Below are positions 9,498-18,022 of a stretch of DNA of 64,000 nucleotides, piece by piece. Made by a program: the position numbers and the translations under genes. Every line of letters begins with the position of its first letter. Position 1 is the stretch's first letter. Origin of the DNA: an uncultured Ruminococcus sp. (GTDB lineage Bacteria; Bacillota; Clostridia; Oscillospirales; Ruminococcaceae). The DNA is taken from assembly GCA_947176415.1 (NCBI GenBank), contig CAMWQJ010000001.1, positions 1 to 64,000 on the forward strand, in the 5' to 3' direction. The notes under the pieces were generated by a model, which saw only the letters and a list, made by a program, of their open reading frames with translations, was not told the DNA's origin and did no database searches.

Positions 9498-9526
9498 ATT
9501 ATATCATAGAAAAACACGCTTGTCAA
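9498..9526 (-). promoter_or_regulatory. Promoter of the LRR/half-dockerin gene (TTGACA-N17-TATAAT)
   Basis: Reverse complement of ATTATA-tcatagaaaaacacgct-TGTCAA. Confidence 0.8.
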
Positions 9527-9541
9527 GTTTTTTTAAACTTT

Positions 9542-11473
9542 TTATTTTTCAATGAGTTTCTGTCTCATCAGGCAGAGGTCAAAAGAATCTAATATGCCGT
9601 CGGCATATAAATCAGCTTGTTTCCAGTCTGGAATTTCCGTATCAAACACACCTAAAAGATATTTCTGAAGCCATATAATATCAGCCACATTAAATTTTCC
9701 GTCGCCGTTTATATCGCCTGTTTTGCCGAGAGATTTAAATTTATAACCGTATTTTTCGGCGTATGCCTGTGCGGTTGAGTTTTCATATCCACATATTGTG
9801 CCATTGAAGTAATGTACCTCATTTTCCTTTATATTACTTGTAATTTTATCATCATCAAATTCACATTTAGAATTTAAAAAAGTTATTTCAGTTAAATTTT
9901 CACAGTTATGAAATGCATAATATCCAATGTTTGTAACACTGTCAGGGATTATTACTGATGTTAACTTCTTACAACCTTCAAATGCACAACTGCCAATGCT
10001 TGTAACACTGTCAGGGATTATTATTTCTGTTAAACTTGAACAGCCCACAAATGCTTCAACACCAATGCTTGTAACACTATCAGGGATTGTTATTGGTGTT
10101 AAATTCATACAGCCTGCAAATATACCTTCGCTAATGGTTGTAATATTGTCAGGGATTGTTATTTCTGTTAAAAGGTTACAACTAGAAAATGCCCTATCGC
10201 CAATGCTTGTAACGCTGTCAGGTATTGTTACTGATGTCAAATTTTTACAATAATAAAATGCATTACCACCAATGCTTGTCACGCTGTCAGGAATTGTTAC
10301 CGATGTTAAATTTTTACACTCAAAAAATGCACTATCTCCAATACTTGTCACGCTGTCAGGAATTGTCACCGATGTTAAAATACTGGATTCAGAAAAAACA
10401 GTATCGCCAAATGCACTGTTTCCAATGGTTTTAACACCGTCAGGAATAACCACATCACCAGTGCATTTCGTACCATCAATTACAATATTACTTACAATAA
10501 CAAGCGGATTTTCTTCCCGTTTTTCTCTGAGCCATTCTGTATCACGAAATGCATCACTACCAATACTTGTAACACTGTCAGGTATTATTATTTCTGTTAA
10601 ACGTGTACAGCTATAAAATGCCCACTTGCCAATGCTTGTCACGCTGTCAGGGATTGTTACCGATGTTAAATGATTACAAAGATTAAATGCACTATCGCCA
10701 ATGCTTGTAACGCTGTCAGGTATTGTTACTGATGTTAAACTAATACAGCTATAAAATGCATGAACACCAATGCTTGTAACACTGTCAGGAATAACCACAT
10801 CACCACTGCATTTTTCACCGTCAATCACAATGTTATTTACAATAACAAGTGGATTTTCTTTCTGTTTTTCTTTAAACCATGGTGTATCAGAAAATGCATG
10901 AACACCAATGCTTGTAACACTGTCGGGGATTGTTATTTCTGTTAAATTACTGCAATCATAAAATGCCAACTTGCCAATACTTGTAACGCTGTCAGGGATT
11001 GTTACTGATGTTAAACTATTACAATTCTCAAATGCCCAATCGCCAATGCTTATCACGCTGTCAGGGATTGTTACCGATGTTAAAGTATAACATTTATAAA
11101 ATGCACTATTGCCAATGCTTGTCACGCTGTCAGGGATTATTACTGATGTTAAGTTAATACAATTATAAAATGCTCTATAGCCAATACTTGTTACTCCTGC
11201 TTCAATAACAATTTTTTTAATTGCCTCTTTTGCAGAAGACCAAGGAACATCATCAGTATCATTAAAAGCTGTCATATCACCTGTACCGCTGATTATAAGT
11301 GTTCCCTCATCATCAAGCACCCATGTCAGATTTTCTCCGCAAGTTCCTGATTTTATTGTTTCTGCACTTGCCGTCATGGATATGGCAGGAGCAATACTTT
11401 CAGGAATAAGTGATACACTTCCCATAAGGCACACTGCCATAATGCCTGCTATTATTCTGTTGTGTTTTTTCAT
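9542..11473 (-). CDS. Secreted BspA-like leucine-rich repeat protein with C-terminal type I dockerin
   Basis: Signal peptide; about 17 IPDSVTSIGxxAFxxCxxLTSVT repeats; C-terminal GDINGDGKFNVADIIWLQKYLLG...ADLYADGILDSFDLCLMRQKLIEK. Confidence 0.93.
   Translation of the reverse strand: MKKHNRIIAGIMAVCLMGSVSLIPESIAPAISMTASAETIKSGTCGENLTWVLDDEGTLIISGTGDMTAFNDTDDVPWSSAKEAIKKIVIEAGVTSIGYRAFYNCINLTSVIIPDSVTSIGNSAFYKCYTLTSVTIPDSVISIGDWAFENCNSLTSVTIPDSVTSIGKLAFYDCSNLTEITIPDSVTSIGVHAFSDTPWFKEKQKENPLVIVNNIVIDGEKCSGDVVIPDSVTSIGVHAFYSCISLTSVTIPDSVTSIGDSAFNLCNHLTSVTIPDSVTSIGKWAFYSCTRLTEIIIPDSVTSIGSDAFRDTEWLREKREENPLVIVSNIVIDGTKCTGDVVIPDGVKTIGNSAFGDTVFSESSILTSVTIPDSVTSIGDSAFFECKNLTSVTIPDSVTSIGGNAFYYCKNLTSVTIPDSVTSIGDRAFSSCNLLTEITIPDNITTISEGIFAGCMNLTPITIPDSVTSIGVEAFVGCSSLTEIIIPDSVTSIGSCAFEGCKKLTSVIIPDSVTNIGYYAFHNCENLTEITFLNSKCEFDDDKITSNIKENEVHYFNGTICGYENSTAQAYAEKYGYKFKSLGKTGDINGDGKFNVADIIWLQKYLLGVFDTEIPDWKQADLYADGILDSFDLCLMRQKLIEK
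9900..11200. repeat. Coding tandem DNA repeats (about 69-72 bp units) encoding LRRs
   Basis: Recurring ccaatgcttgtaacactgtcagggattgttactgatgtt and close variants across the interval. Confidence 0.85.
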
Positions 11474-11506
11474 AAAAAACCCCTCCGATAAAATTATTAT
11501 ATAATC

Positions 11507-11535
11507 ATTATATCACAGACGGAATTATATGTCAA
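11507..11535 (-). promoter_or_regulatory. Promoter of the large LRR/dockerin gene
   Basis: Reverse complement of ATTATA-N17-TGTCAA. Confidence 0.75.
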
Positions 11536-11587
11536 TAACCTGAAAAAAATATATACTGGTATGTTAAAAAAATATCACTTCTGACTA

Positions 11588-11616
11588 TTGACAGCTTGAC
11601 AGAAATTGTATATAAT
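11588..11616 (+). promoter_or_regulatory. Consensus SigA promoter of pckG
   Basis: TTGACA-gcttgacagaaattgta-TATAAT (17-nt spacer). Confidence 0.85.
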
Positions 11617-11719
11617 AGTATTAGAGGGACGATTGATTTTTTCAGACGTTTCACATATACACGGCACGGAAAAGCCTGTGTGTTATTAAAAAATTTGATT
11701 TTTCAGGAGGTATAATGCA

Positions 11720-13522
11720 ATGTCACTGACAAACAATCAGAATGTTCTCAAGTGGGTTGACGAGATGGTTTCTCTCTGTAAGCCTGAAAATGTTGTGTGG
11801 ATTGACGGTTCTAAGGAACAGCTTGACGCACTCAGAAAGGAAGCTATCGAGACGGGAGAAATGATTGAACTCAATCAGGAAAAGCTCCCCGGCTGTCTCT
11901 ATCACAGAACAAATCCCAACGACGTAGCACGTGTTGAGGACAGGACTTTTATCTGTACAAGAAAGAAAGAGGACGCAGGTCCGACAAATAACTGGTGCGA
12001 CCCTCAGGAAATGTATGCAAAGCTCTCAAAGCTCTATGACGGAGTTATGAAGGGCAGAACAATGTATGTTATTCCTTATTCAATGGGTCCTATCGGCTCA
12101 CCGCTCGCAAAGGTAGGCGTTGAGGTTACTGACTCTATCTATGTTGTACTCAATATGCAGATTATGACAAGAATGGGTGCGGACGCATTCAAGAATCTCG
12201 GCGACGTTTCCAATGACTTTGTAAGAGGTCTTCACTCAAAGGCTGACGTTAATCCCGAAGAGAGATATATTGTACAGTTCCCTGAGGACAATACAATCTG
12301 GTCTATCAACTCCGCATACGGCGGAAACGTTCTCCTCGGCAAAAAGTGCTTTGCTCTCCGTATAGCATCATTCCAGGGCAAAAATGAAGGCTGGATGGCT
12401 GAACATATGCTTATTCTCGGCGTTAAAAAACCCGACGGAGAAATCAAGTATATCACAGCGGCATTCCCGTCTGCTTGCGGTAAGACAAATCTTGCTATGC
12501 TTATTCCGCCTGAGGGATATAAAAAGGACGGATACGAAGTATTTACAGTCGGCGACGATATAGCTTGGATGAAACCTGGCGAGGACGGAAGACTTTACGC
12601 TATCAATCCCGAAAATGGTTTCTTCGGCGTTGCTCCGGGAACTAACGAGAAGTCCAATCCGAATGCTCTCCACTGCACAATGAAAGATACTATCTTCACA
12701 AATGTTGCTATCAATAACGACGATATGACTGTATGGTGGGAAAAGCTCGACAAGAATCCGCCTGTAAACGCTACAGAGTGGAAAGGTGCTGTGGTAAACG
12801 GCGTTGAGTACACAGCAGAGGGAAATACTCTTGCACACCCCAACTCACGTTTTACTGCTCCTGCTGTAAACTGCCCGTGCATTTCTTCTGAGTTCAACAA
12901 TCCGGCAGGCGTACCGATTTCTGCAATTATCTTCGGCGGAAGACGTGCTTCCACAACTCCGCTCGTTTATCAGTCATTTGACTGGACACACGGTACTTAT
13001 ATGGGTTCGGCTGTTTCTTCTGAAACAACTGCTGCCGCTACGGGTGCAGTAGGCGTACTCCGTCACGACCCGATGGCTATGAAGCCATTTATCGGCTACA
13101 ATGTCGGCGACTACTGGAATCACTGGCTTGAAATGGGCGAAAAGCTTGGCGACAAAGCTCCTAAGATTTTCAATGTAAACTGGTTTAAGCAGGACGAAAA
13201 CGGTAACTTTATCTGGCCAGGATTCGGCGACAATATGCGTGTTCTCGACTGGATTATCAAGAGATGTGAGGGTACTGTTGACGCTGACGAAACAGCAATA
13301 GGTTATCTTCCAAAGAAGGGCGATATCAATGTTGAGGGTATCGAGGACGAAGTTACACCAGAAATCATGGATAAGCTCCTTGACGTTGACAAGGAACTCT
13401 GGACAAAGGAAATCGCTGAAATGCGTAGATATTACGATGACGATATCAAGGCTAAGGGCGGTAACGTTCCGCAGGCTCTTTATGACGAACTCGACAAGAT
13501 TGAAGCAAGACTCAACAAGTAA
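11720..13522 (+). CDS. pckG: Phosphoenolpyruvate carboxykinase (GTP)
   Basis: FPSACGKTNLAM P-loop, GDDIAWMKPGEDGRLYAINPE, GRRASTTPLVYQSFDW; full-length GTP-PEPCK. Confidence 0.97.
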   Translation: MSLTNNQNVLKWVDEMVSLCKPENVVWIDGSKEQLDALRKEAIETGEMIELNQEKLPGCLYHRTNPNDVARVEDRTFICTRKKEDAGPTNNWCDPQEMYAKLSKLYDGVMKGRTMYVIPYSMGPIGSPLAKVGVEVTDSIYVVLNMQIMTRMGADAFKNLGDVSNDFVRGLHSKADVNPEERYIVQFPEDNTIWSINSAYGGNVLLGKKCFALRIASFQGKNEGWMAEHMLILGVKKPDGEIKYITAAFPSACGKTNLAMLIPPEGYKKDGYEVFTVGDDIAWMKPGEDGRLYAINPENGFFGVAPGTNEKSNPNALHCTMKDTIFTNVAINNDDMTVWWEKLDKNPPVNATEWKGAVVNGVEYTAEGNTLAHPNSRFTAPAVNCPCISSEFNNPAGVPISAIIFGGRRASTTPLVYQSFDWTHGTYMGSAVSSETTAAATGAVGVLRHDPMAMKPFIGYNVGDYWNHWLEMGEKLGDKAPKIFNVNWFKQDENGNFIWPGFGDNMRVLDWIIKRCEGTVDADETAIGYLPKKGDINVEGIEDEVTPEIMDKLLDVDKELWTKEIAEMRRYYDDDIKAKGGNVPQALYDELDKIEARLNK

Positions 13523-13548
13523 TTTAAATACAGCTTAAAATAAAAAAA

Positions 13549-13584
13549 GCCGTATGCAGTTGCAAAGCTGTGTACGGTTTTTTG
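13549..13584 (+). terminator. Intrinsic terminator after pckG
   Basis: GCCGTATGCAG...CTGTGTACGG then TTTTTTG. Confidence 0.75.
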
Positions 13585-13639
13585 TTGAATAAGTCAATAA
13601 TTTACTGCAATTTTTGTGAGATTTTTTTTGATTTTCCTA

Positions 13640-13668
13640 TTGACAAATCCGAAAAAAAAGTATATAAT
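13640..13668 (+). promoter_or_regulatory. Consensus SigA promoter of the T-box-leuA transcript
   Basis: TTGACA-aatccgaaaaaaaagta-TATAAT (17-nt spacer). Confidence 0.85.
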
Positions 13669-13684
13669 ATCTTTATATAATATC

Positions 13685-13965
13685 AAATGCGTTGACGGGA
13701 AAAAAAGCCGTTTGAATTTTCACAGAGAACTGCCACAGCGGTGAAAGGCAGTAATATTTGTGCGGTCATAACTCCTCCCTGAGCAGTCGGCTGAAAGTCC
13801 ATTGCGGTGATTAGGCTTGAACGGATTCTCCCGTTAAAGAGATATGTATTATTATTATGATACAGATGAGTGGGCGTATTTTTTTACGTCAATGAGAGTG
13901 GTAACACGGAAATTTTTTTCGTCTCTCCTGTGGACTTTTTCAGTCCGTGGGGGAGATTTTTATTT
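13685..13965 (+). ncRNA. T-box leader of leuA (candidate Leu CTC specifier at 13772-13774)
   Basis: T-box motif GAGTGGTAACACGG at 13896-13909; CAGAGAACTG motif; GTCATAACTCCTCCCTGAGCAGTCGGCTGAA specifier region; terminator CTCTCCTGTGGACT-TTTTC-AGTCCGTGGGGGAG-TTTTTA. Confidence 0.9.
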
Positions 13966-13982
13966 TAAAAGGAGGAATTTTT

Positions 13983-15644
13983 ATGAAGAATTTTCAGAAG
14001 TACACAAGACAGTTTTTTGATGCACCGAAAACAAGCATGAAATGGACACAGAAGTCCTATATTGACAAAGCACCGATATGGTGCAGTGTCGACCTCAGAG
14101 ACGGAAATCAGGCACTCATAACGCCTATGAATCTTTCCGAAAAGATAGAGTTTTTCAAGGAACTTGTCAGGATAGGTTTCAAGGAAATAGAAGTAGGATT
14201 CCCCGCAGCCTCGGAGACGGAATATGAGTTCTGCCGTACTTTGATTGAGGAAAATTTAATCCCCGACGACGTGACTATTCAGGTACTCACGCAGTCGAGA
14301 GAACACATAATAGAAAAAACTTTCGAGGCTCTCAGGGGCTGTAAAAATGCTGTTGTACACCTCTACAACTCAACTTCGCTGGCTCAGCGTGAACAGGTTT
14401 TCCGCAAAAATAAACAGGAAATTATTGACATAGCTGTCACGGGTGCAAAGCTCTGTAAAGAGTTCCGAGAAAAGTATGAAGGAAATTTTAGGTTTGAGTA
14501 TTCCCCTGAGAGCTTTACGGGAACAGAGCCGGAGTTTGCACTTGAAATATGCAACGCTGTTATTGATGTATGGCAACCGACGGCAGACGACAAGGTTATA
14601 ATAAATCTGCCCGTTACGGTACAGCTCTCTATGCCACACGTCTATGCAAATCAGATTGAGTATATGTGCGAAAATATAAACTGCCGTGAGAATGTAGTAA
14701 TATCTCTCCACCCTCATAACGACCGAGGCTGTGCCGTTGCAGATACGGAAATGGGTCTGCTGGCAGGTGCTGACCGTGTGGAAGGCACGCTTTTCGGAAA
14801 CGGCGAGAGGACGGGAAATGTTGACATTATAACACTCGCTATGAATATGTATTCACAGGGTGTAGACCCTGAACTTGATTTCAGCGATATTCCGAGGATT
14901 ACAGAACTCTACACACGTATTACGAGAATGACGGTTAATGATCGTCAGCCATACAGCGGAAGTCTTGTTTTCGCAGCGTTCAGCGGTTCGCATCAGGACG
15001 CAATAGCAAAGGGCATGAAGTGGCGTGAAGAAAAGAATACAGAACACTGGACAGTGCCTTATCTGCCTATCGACCCGTCGGACGTGGGACGTGAATATTC
15101 CGCAGACGTTATCAGAATCAACAGCCAGTCGGGTAAGGGCGGTATCGGCTATATCCTCGAAACAAGATTCGGTTATAATCTGCCTAAAAAAATGCGTGAG
15201 AGCGTCGGCTATACGGTAAAGGGTGTTTCCGACCACAGCCACAAAGAACTTATGCCCGACGAGGTTTACTCTATTTTCAGGACGAACTATGTCGATATAA
15301 CATCGCCTGTCAATGTGATTGAGGCACACTATATTCAGCGTAACGGCATTGAAGCAACTGTTACTTTTGAGTACGGCGGAGAGAAAGTTACTTCCACGGA
15401 TTCCGGAAACGGACGGCTTGATGCGGTAAGCAATGCGATACGCTCTTATATCGGTGCGGACTATATGATAAACACCTATACCGAACACGCCCTCGAGGTC
15501 GGCTCGGCTTCAAAGGCAGTATCCTATGTTGAGATTACGGACAAAAACGGCAAAAACTACTGGGGTACGGGCATTGACAATGATATTGTAATGTCGTCGG
15601 TAAAGGCTCTTGCGAGTGCCATAAACAATATGCTGAAAGCGTGA
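13983..15644 (+). CDS. leuA: 2-isopropylmalate synthase
   Basis: APIWCSVDLRDGNQALITPMNLSEKIEFFKELVRIGFKEIEVGFPAASETEYEF; C-terminal regulatory domain; T-box upstream. Confidence 0.96.
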   Translation: MKNFQKYTRQFFDAPKTSMKWTQKSYIDKAPIWCSVDLRDGNQALITPMNLSEKIEFFKELVRIGFKEIEVGFPAASETEYEFCRTLIEENLIPDDVTIQVLTQSREHIIEKTFEALRGCKNAVVHLYNSTSLAQREQVFRKNKQEIIDIAVTGAKLCKEFREKYEGNFRFEYSPESFTGTEPEFALEICNAVIDVWQPTADDKVIINLPVTVQLSMPHVYANQIEYMCENINCRENVVISLHPHNDRGCAVADTEMGLLAGADRVEGTLFGNGERTGNVDIITLAMNMYSQGVDPELDFSDIPRITELYTRITRMTVNDRQPYSGSLVFAAFSGSHQDAIAKGMKWREEKNTEHWTVPYLPIDPSDVGREYSADVIRINSQSGKGGIGYILETRFGYNLPKKMRESVGYTVKGVSDHSHKELMPDEVYSIFRTNYVDITSPVNVIEAHYIQRNGIEATVTFEYGGEKVTSTDSGNGRLDAVSNAIRSYIGADYMINTYTEHALEVGSASKAVSYVEITDKNGKNYWGTGIDNDIVMSSVKALASAINNMLKA

Positions 15645-15649
15645 AAAAA

Positions 15650-15979
15650 ATGGCTGTAACCGTTAATATTTACTACACGGGAACAGACGGCGGTGCGGTT
15701 GGATTTGCAAGGGAAATGACAGAAAGCGGAATTGTTTCGGATATACGTGCGGAGAAAGGTAATATAAAATATGATTACTTTGTTTCTTTTGATAACCCCG
15801 AAACCGTTCTGCTTGTTGACAGGTGGGAAAGTCAAAAGGCTATTGACCGTCATCACGCTTCGCCTATGATGAAGAAAATAACAGAACTGAGGGAAAAATA
15901 TAATCTTACGATGAAAGTTGAAAGATATATTGACGATGAAAACGGTATACCAGAAATCGACAGAAAATTTATAAGATAA
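15650..15979 (+). CDS. Antibiotic biosynthesis monooxygenase (ABM)-fold family protein
   Basis: Short protein with YDYFVSFDNPETVLLVDRWESQKAIDRHHASPMMKKITELREKY; follows leuA directly (GTG at 15641 is an alternative start). Confidence 0.8.
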   Translation: MAVTVNIYYTGTDGGAVGFAREMTESGIVSDIRAEKGNIKYDYFVSFDNPETVLLVDRWESQKAIDRHHASPMMKKITELREKYNLTMKVERYIDDENGIPEIDRKFIR

Positions 15980-15987
15980 AACAAAAA

Positions 15988-16020
15988 GGGCGGACTCCTG
16001 AAAAAAGTCCGTCCTTGTTT
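15988..16020. terminator. Bidirectional intrinsic terminator
   Basis: GGGCGGACT-CCTGAAAAA-AGTCCGTCC then TTGTTTT. Confidence 0.85.
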
Positions 16021-16026
16021 TATATA

Positions 16027-16533
16027 TCAGTCCTGCGAGATTCTGGAGTTTTCCGAATATCTCTGAAGAATCATACTTGCATCTACGACAGTTGAATGTC
16101 CGTCGCCGTTAATATCGCCATATACCAAGAAATTCTGTATCTCTGCTTCCGAATATTTATCAGTACCGACAGTCGAGCAGTCAACATAATAAGAAAGAAT
16201 AAGAGAAACGTCTACACAGTCAACCAGTCCGTCGTGGTTTATGTCGCCTTTTATCGTATCTGACGAGATGTCGGCAAGCTGTATGGCAAGCATATATGCG
16301 TCGTCATAGTTTACAATTCCGTCCTCGTTTATATCGCAGTGCGGAAACATTGCTTCGTATTCCTCGTCACTACATTCATCGTATAGGTCAAAAATAAGTT
16401 TAACGTCGAGATTGTCAACAACTCCGTCCTGATTTGCGTCACCTTTGAGAATGTCAGCATTTGTACACACAGGCACAGCCGATACGGCAAGAACGCAAGC
16501 CGAAAGCAGTGTTAAAAGTTTTGTTTTTTTCAT
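16027..16533 (-). CDS. Secreted protein composed of tandem dockerin modules
   Basis: Signal peptide followed by four EF-hand-like loops: DANQDGVVDNLD, DINEDGIVNYDD, DINHDGLVDCVD, DINGDGHSTVVD; no other domain. Confidence 0.9.
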   Translation of the reverse strand: MKKTKLLTLLSACVLAVSAVPVCTNADILKGDANQDGVVDNLDVKLIFDLYDECSDEEYEAMFPHCDINEDGIVNYDDAYMLAIQLADISSDTIKGDINHDGLVDCVDVSLILSYYVDCSTVGTDKYSEAEIQNFLVYGDINGDGHSTVVDASMILQRYSENSRISQD

Positions 16534-16556
16534 AATAAAACCTCCTTAAGTATTAA

Positions 16557-17279
16557 TCAGTCGAAAGCGTGTGAGGCAACCATAGACTGAATCTCAATAG
16601 CGTCACTTATTGTTACTCCGTCGCCGTCGCCGAAAACATCGGCATTTACGATACCCTGAATTGTCATCTGATACTTGTCGGGATTTGCGATAGACTGCAT
16701 TATAAGTACAACGTCGTCTATACTTACCTTGTTGTTGCAGTCTGCGTCGCCTGAAAGCGTTACTTCGGGAAGAGTGTTTACAACGTCCGTTACATTCAAG
16801 CGCACTGGTCCTTCAGGACAAACAAGAGTTCGTCTAAAACCTGTATCTTCCTTTACTTTTATTGAAAGTTCAAGCGCATATTCATATTCTATCACCGGTG
16901 TAATATGAAACTGTCCATTATATTCTATATCATTATATCCTATACCATTTTCTGTGAAGTATTTCTTTAAAATTTCAGCTTCTTCTTCGGTGTCAAAGCG
17001 ATATGAACCCAAGACAAATTCAAAAAATCTGCGACCCTCTAAGCCAAATTTGCTTTTGCCGTCTTCGGATATAAAGAATTTCAAATTAGGATTATCATAG
17101 TAATCGGTCATTTCCTGCCATGCAACATATTTTGTGTCGCCTACGTTAAACGAAGTAGTATATTGATTAATACCGTGAAGACCTGAACTTATTGCCCCCG
17201 ATGTCATTGCAGTCATTGAAACCGCACACACAGCCACAGCCGAAATAGTGGCTAACATTTTCTTTAATGTTTTATTCAT
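16557..17279 (-). CDS. Secreted dockerin-bearing protein with uncharacterised N-terminal domain
   Basis: Signal peptide; C-terminal LSGDADCNNKVSIDDVVLIMQSIA...NADVFGDGDGVTISDAIEIQSMV. Confidence 0.85.
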   Translation of the reverse strand: MNKTLKKMLATISAVAVCAVSMTAMTSGAISSGLHGINQYTTSFNVGDTKYVAWQEMTDYYDNPNLKFFISEDGKSKFGLEGRRFFEFVLGSYRFDTEEEAEILKKYFTENGIGYNDIEYNGQFHITPVIEYEYALELSIKVKEDTGFRRTLVCPEGPVRLNVTDVVNTLPEVTLSGDADCNNKVSIDDVVLIMQSIANPDKYQMTIQGIVNADVFGDGDGVTISDAIEIQSMVASHAFD

Positions 17280-17327
17280 AAAAAACCTCCTTTTAATAAG
17301 TAAAAAACTGTGTTATCATGTAATTAT

Positions 17328-17356
17328 ATTATATCACTTCATGTAGGATTTGTCAA
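17328..17356 (-). promoter_or_regulatory. Promoter of the dockerin gene pair
   Basis: Reverse complement of ATTATA-tcacttcatgtaggatt-TGTCAA. Confidence 0.75.
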
Positions 17357-17574
17357 TAGAATAAATACATTTTTTGAAAATTTTATTATTATATACAAAA
17401 AAGCACTATTAAATTATTTATAATTTTTTTATGGAAAATCTCTCTCCCTTATATAATACAAAAAAACTCACAATTTTCACGTTGCAGGTATGGACATAAT
17501 CAACAAAATATGATATAATATCAGTGAAACTACATACTATAATGCCGTAAACGGCAGGAAAGGAAAACTTTTGT

Positions 17575-17988
17575 ATGCTTCACGAAAAATCATGCGGAGC
17601 TATCGTGTACCGCAAATTTCACGGCAATACGGAAATTCTTCTTATCAAGCATATCAACAGCGGTCACTGGTCTTTTCCGAAAGGTCATGTTGAATGCGGA
17701 GAAACTGAAGTTGAGACGGCAAGGCGTGAGATAAAAGAAGAGACTTCTATTGATGTTATTATAGACCCTACATTCCGTGAAACCGTTACATATTCGCCGA
17801 AAAAGGACACCATGAAAGTTGTTGTATATTTTCTTGCAAGGGCGAAAAATGTTGATTTTATACCTCAGGAAAACGAGATTTCGGAAATACGCTGGGTTGA
17901 TATATCATATGCTTCAAATATTCTTTCCTATGAAAATGACAGGACGATAGTAACGAGGGCAAAAAATGCAATAAAGGATATGCACTGA
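17575..17988 (+). CDS. NUDIX hydrolase (diadenosine polyphosphate hydrolase-like)
   Basis: Nudix box GHVECGETEVETARREIKEETSIDV. Confidence 0.93.
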   Translation: MLHEKSCGAIVYRKFHGNTEILLIKHINSGHWSFPKGHVECGETEVETARREIKEETSIDVIIDPTFRETVTYSPKKDTMKVVVYFLARAKNVDFIPQENEISEIRWVDISYASNILSYENDRTIVTRAKNAIKDMH

Positions 17989-18022
17989 ATAATTATCAGT
18001 TGAAAAAAGCGGGGAGGTAAAA

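Noticed and set aside
9927-10945. Plus-strand ORFs (9927-10253, 10225-10434, 10272-10616, 10760-10945) with repetitive sequence
   Set aside because: Antisense shadows of the minus-strand LRR repeat array; their repeats mirror the LRR codons and no RBS or family was recognised.
9900-11200. Regularly spaced repeats resembling a CRISPR array
   Set aside because: Repeats are in frame, encode LRR units, vary at every copy, and have no unique spacers of constant length or cas genes.
12232-12954. Antisense ORFs within pckG
   Set aside because: Shadow ORFs opposite a strongly conserved gene; same reasoning applies to those inside leuA, ilvB, ilvC, ilvD, infB, truB and others in the track.
17357-17574. 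AT-rich intergenic region as a possible ncRNA
   Set aside because: No terminator or conserved structure that I could support beyond base composition.
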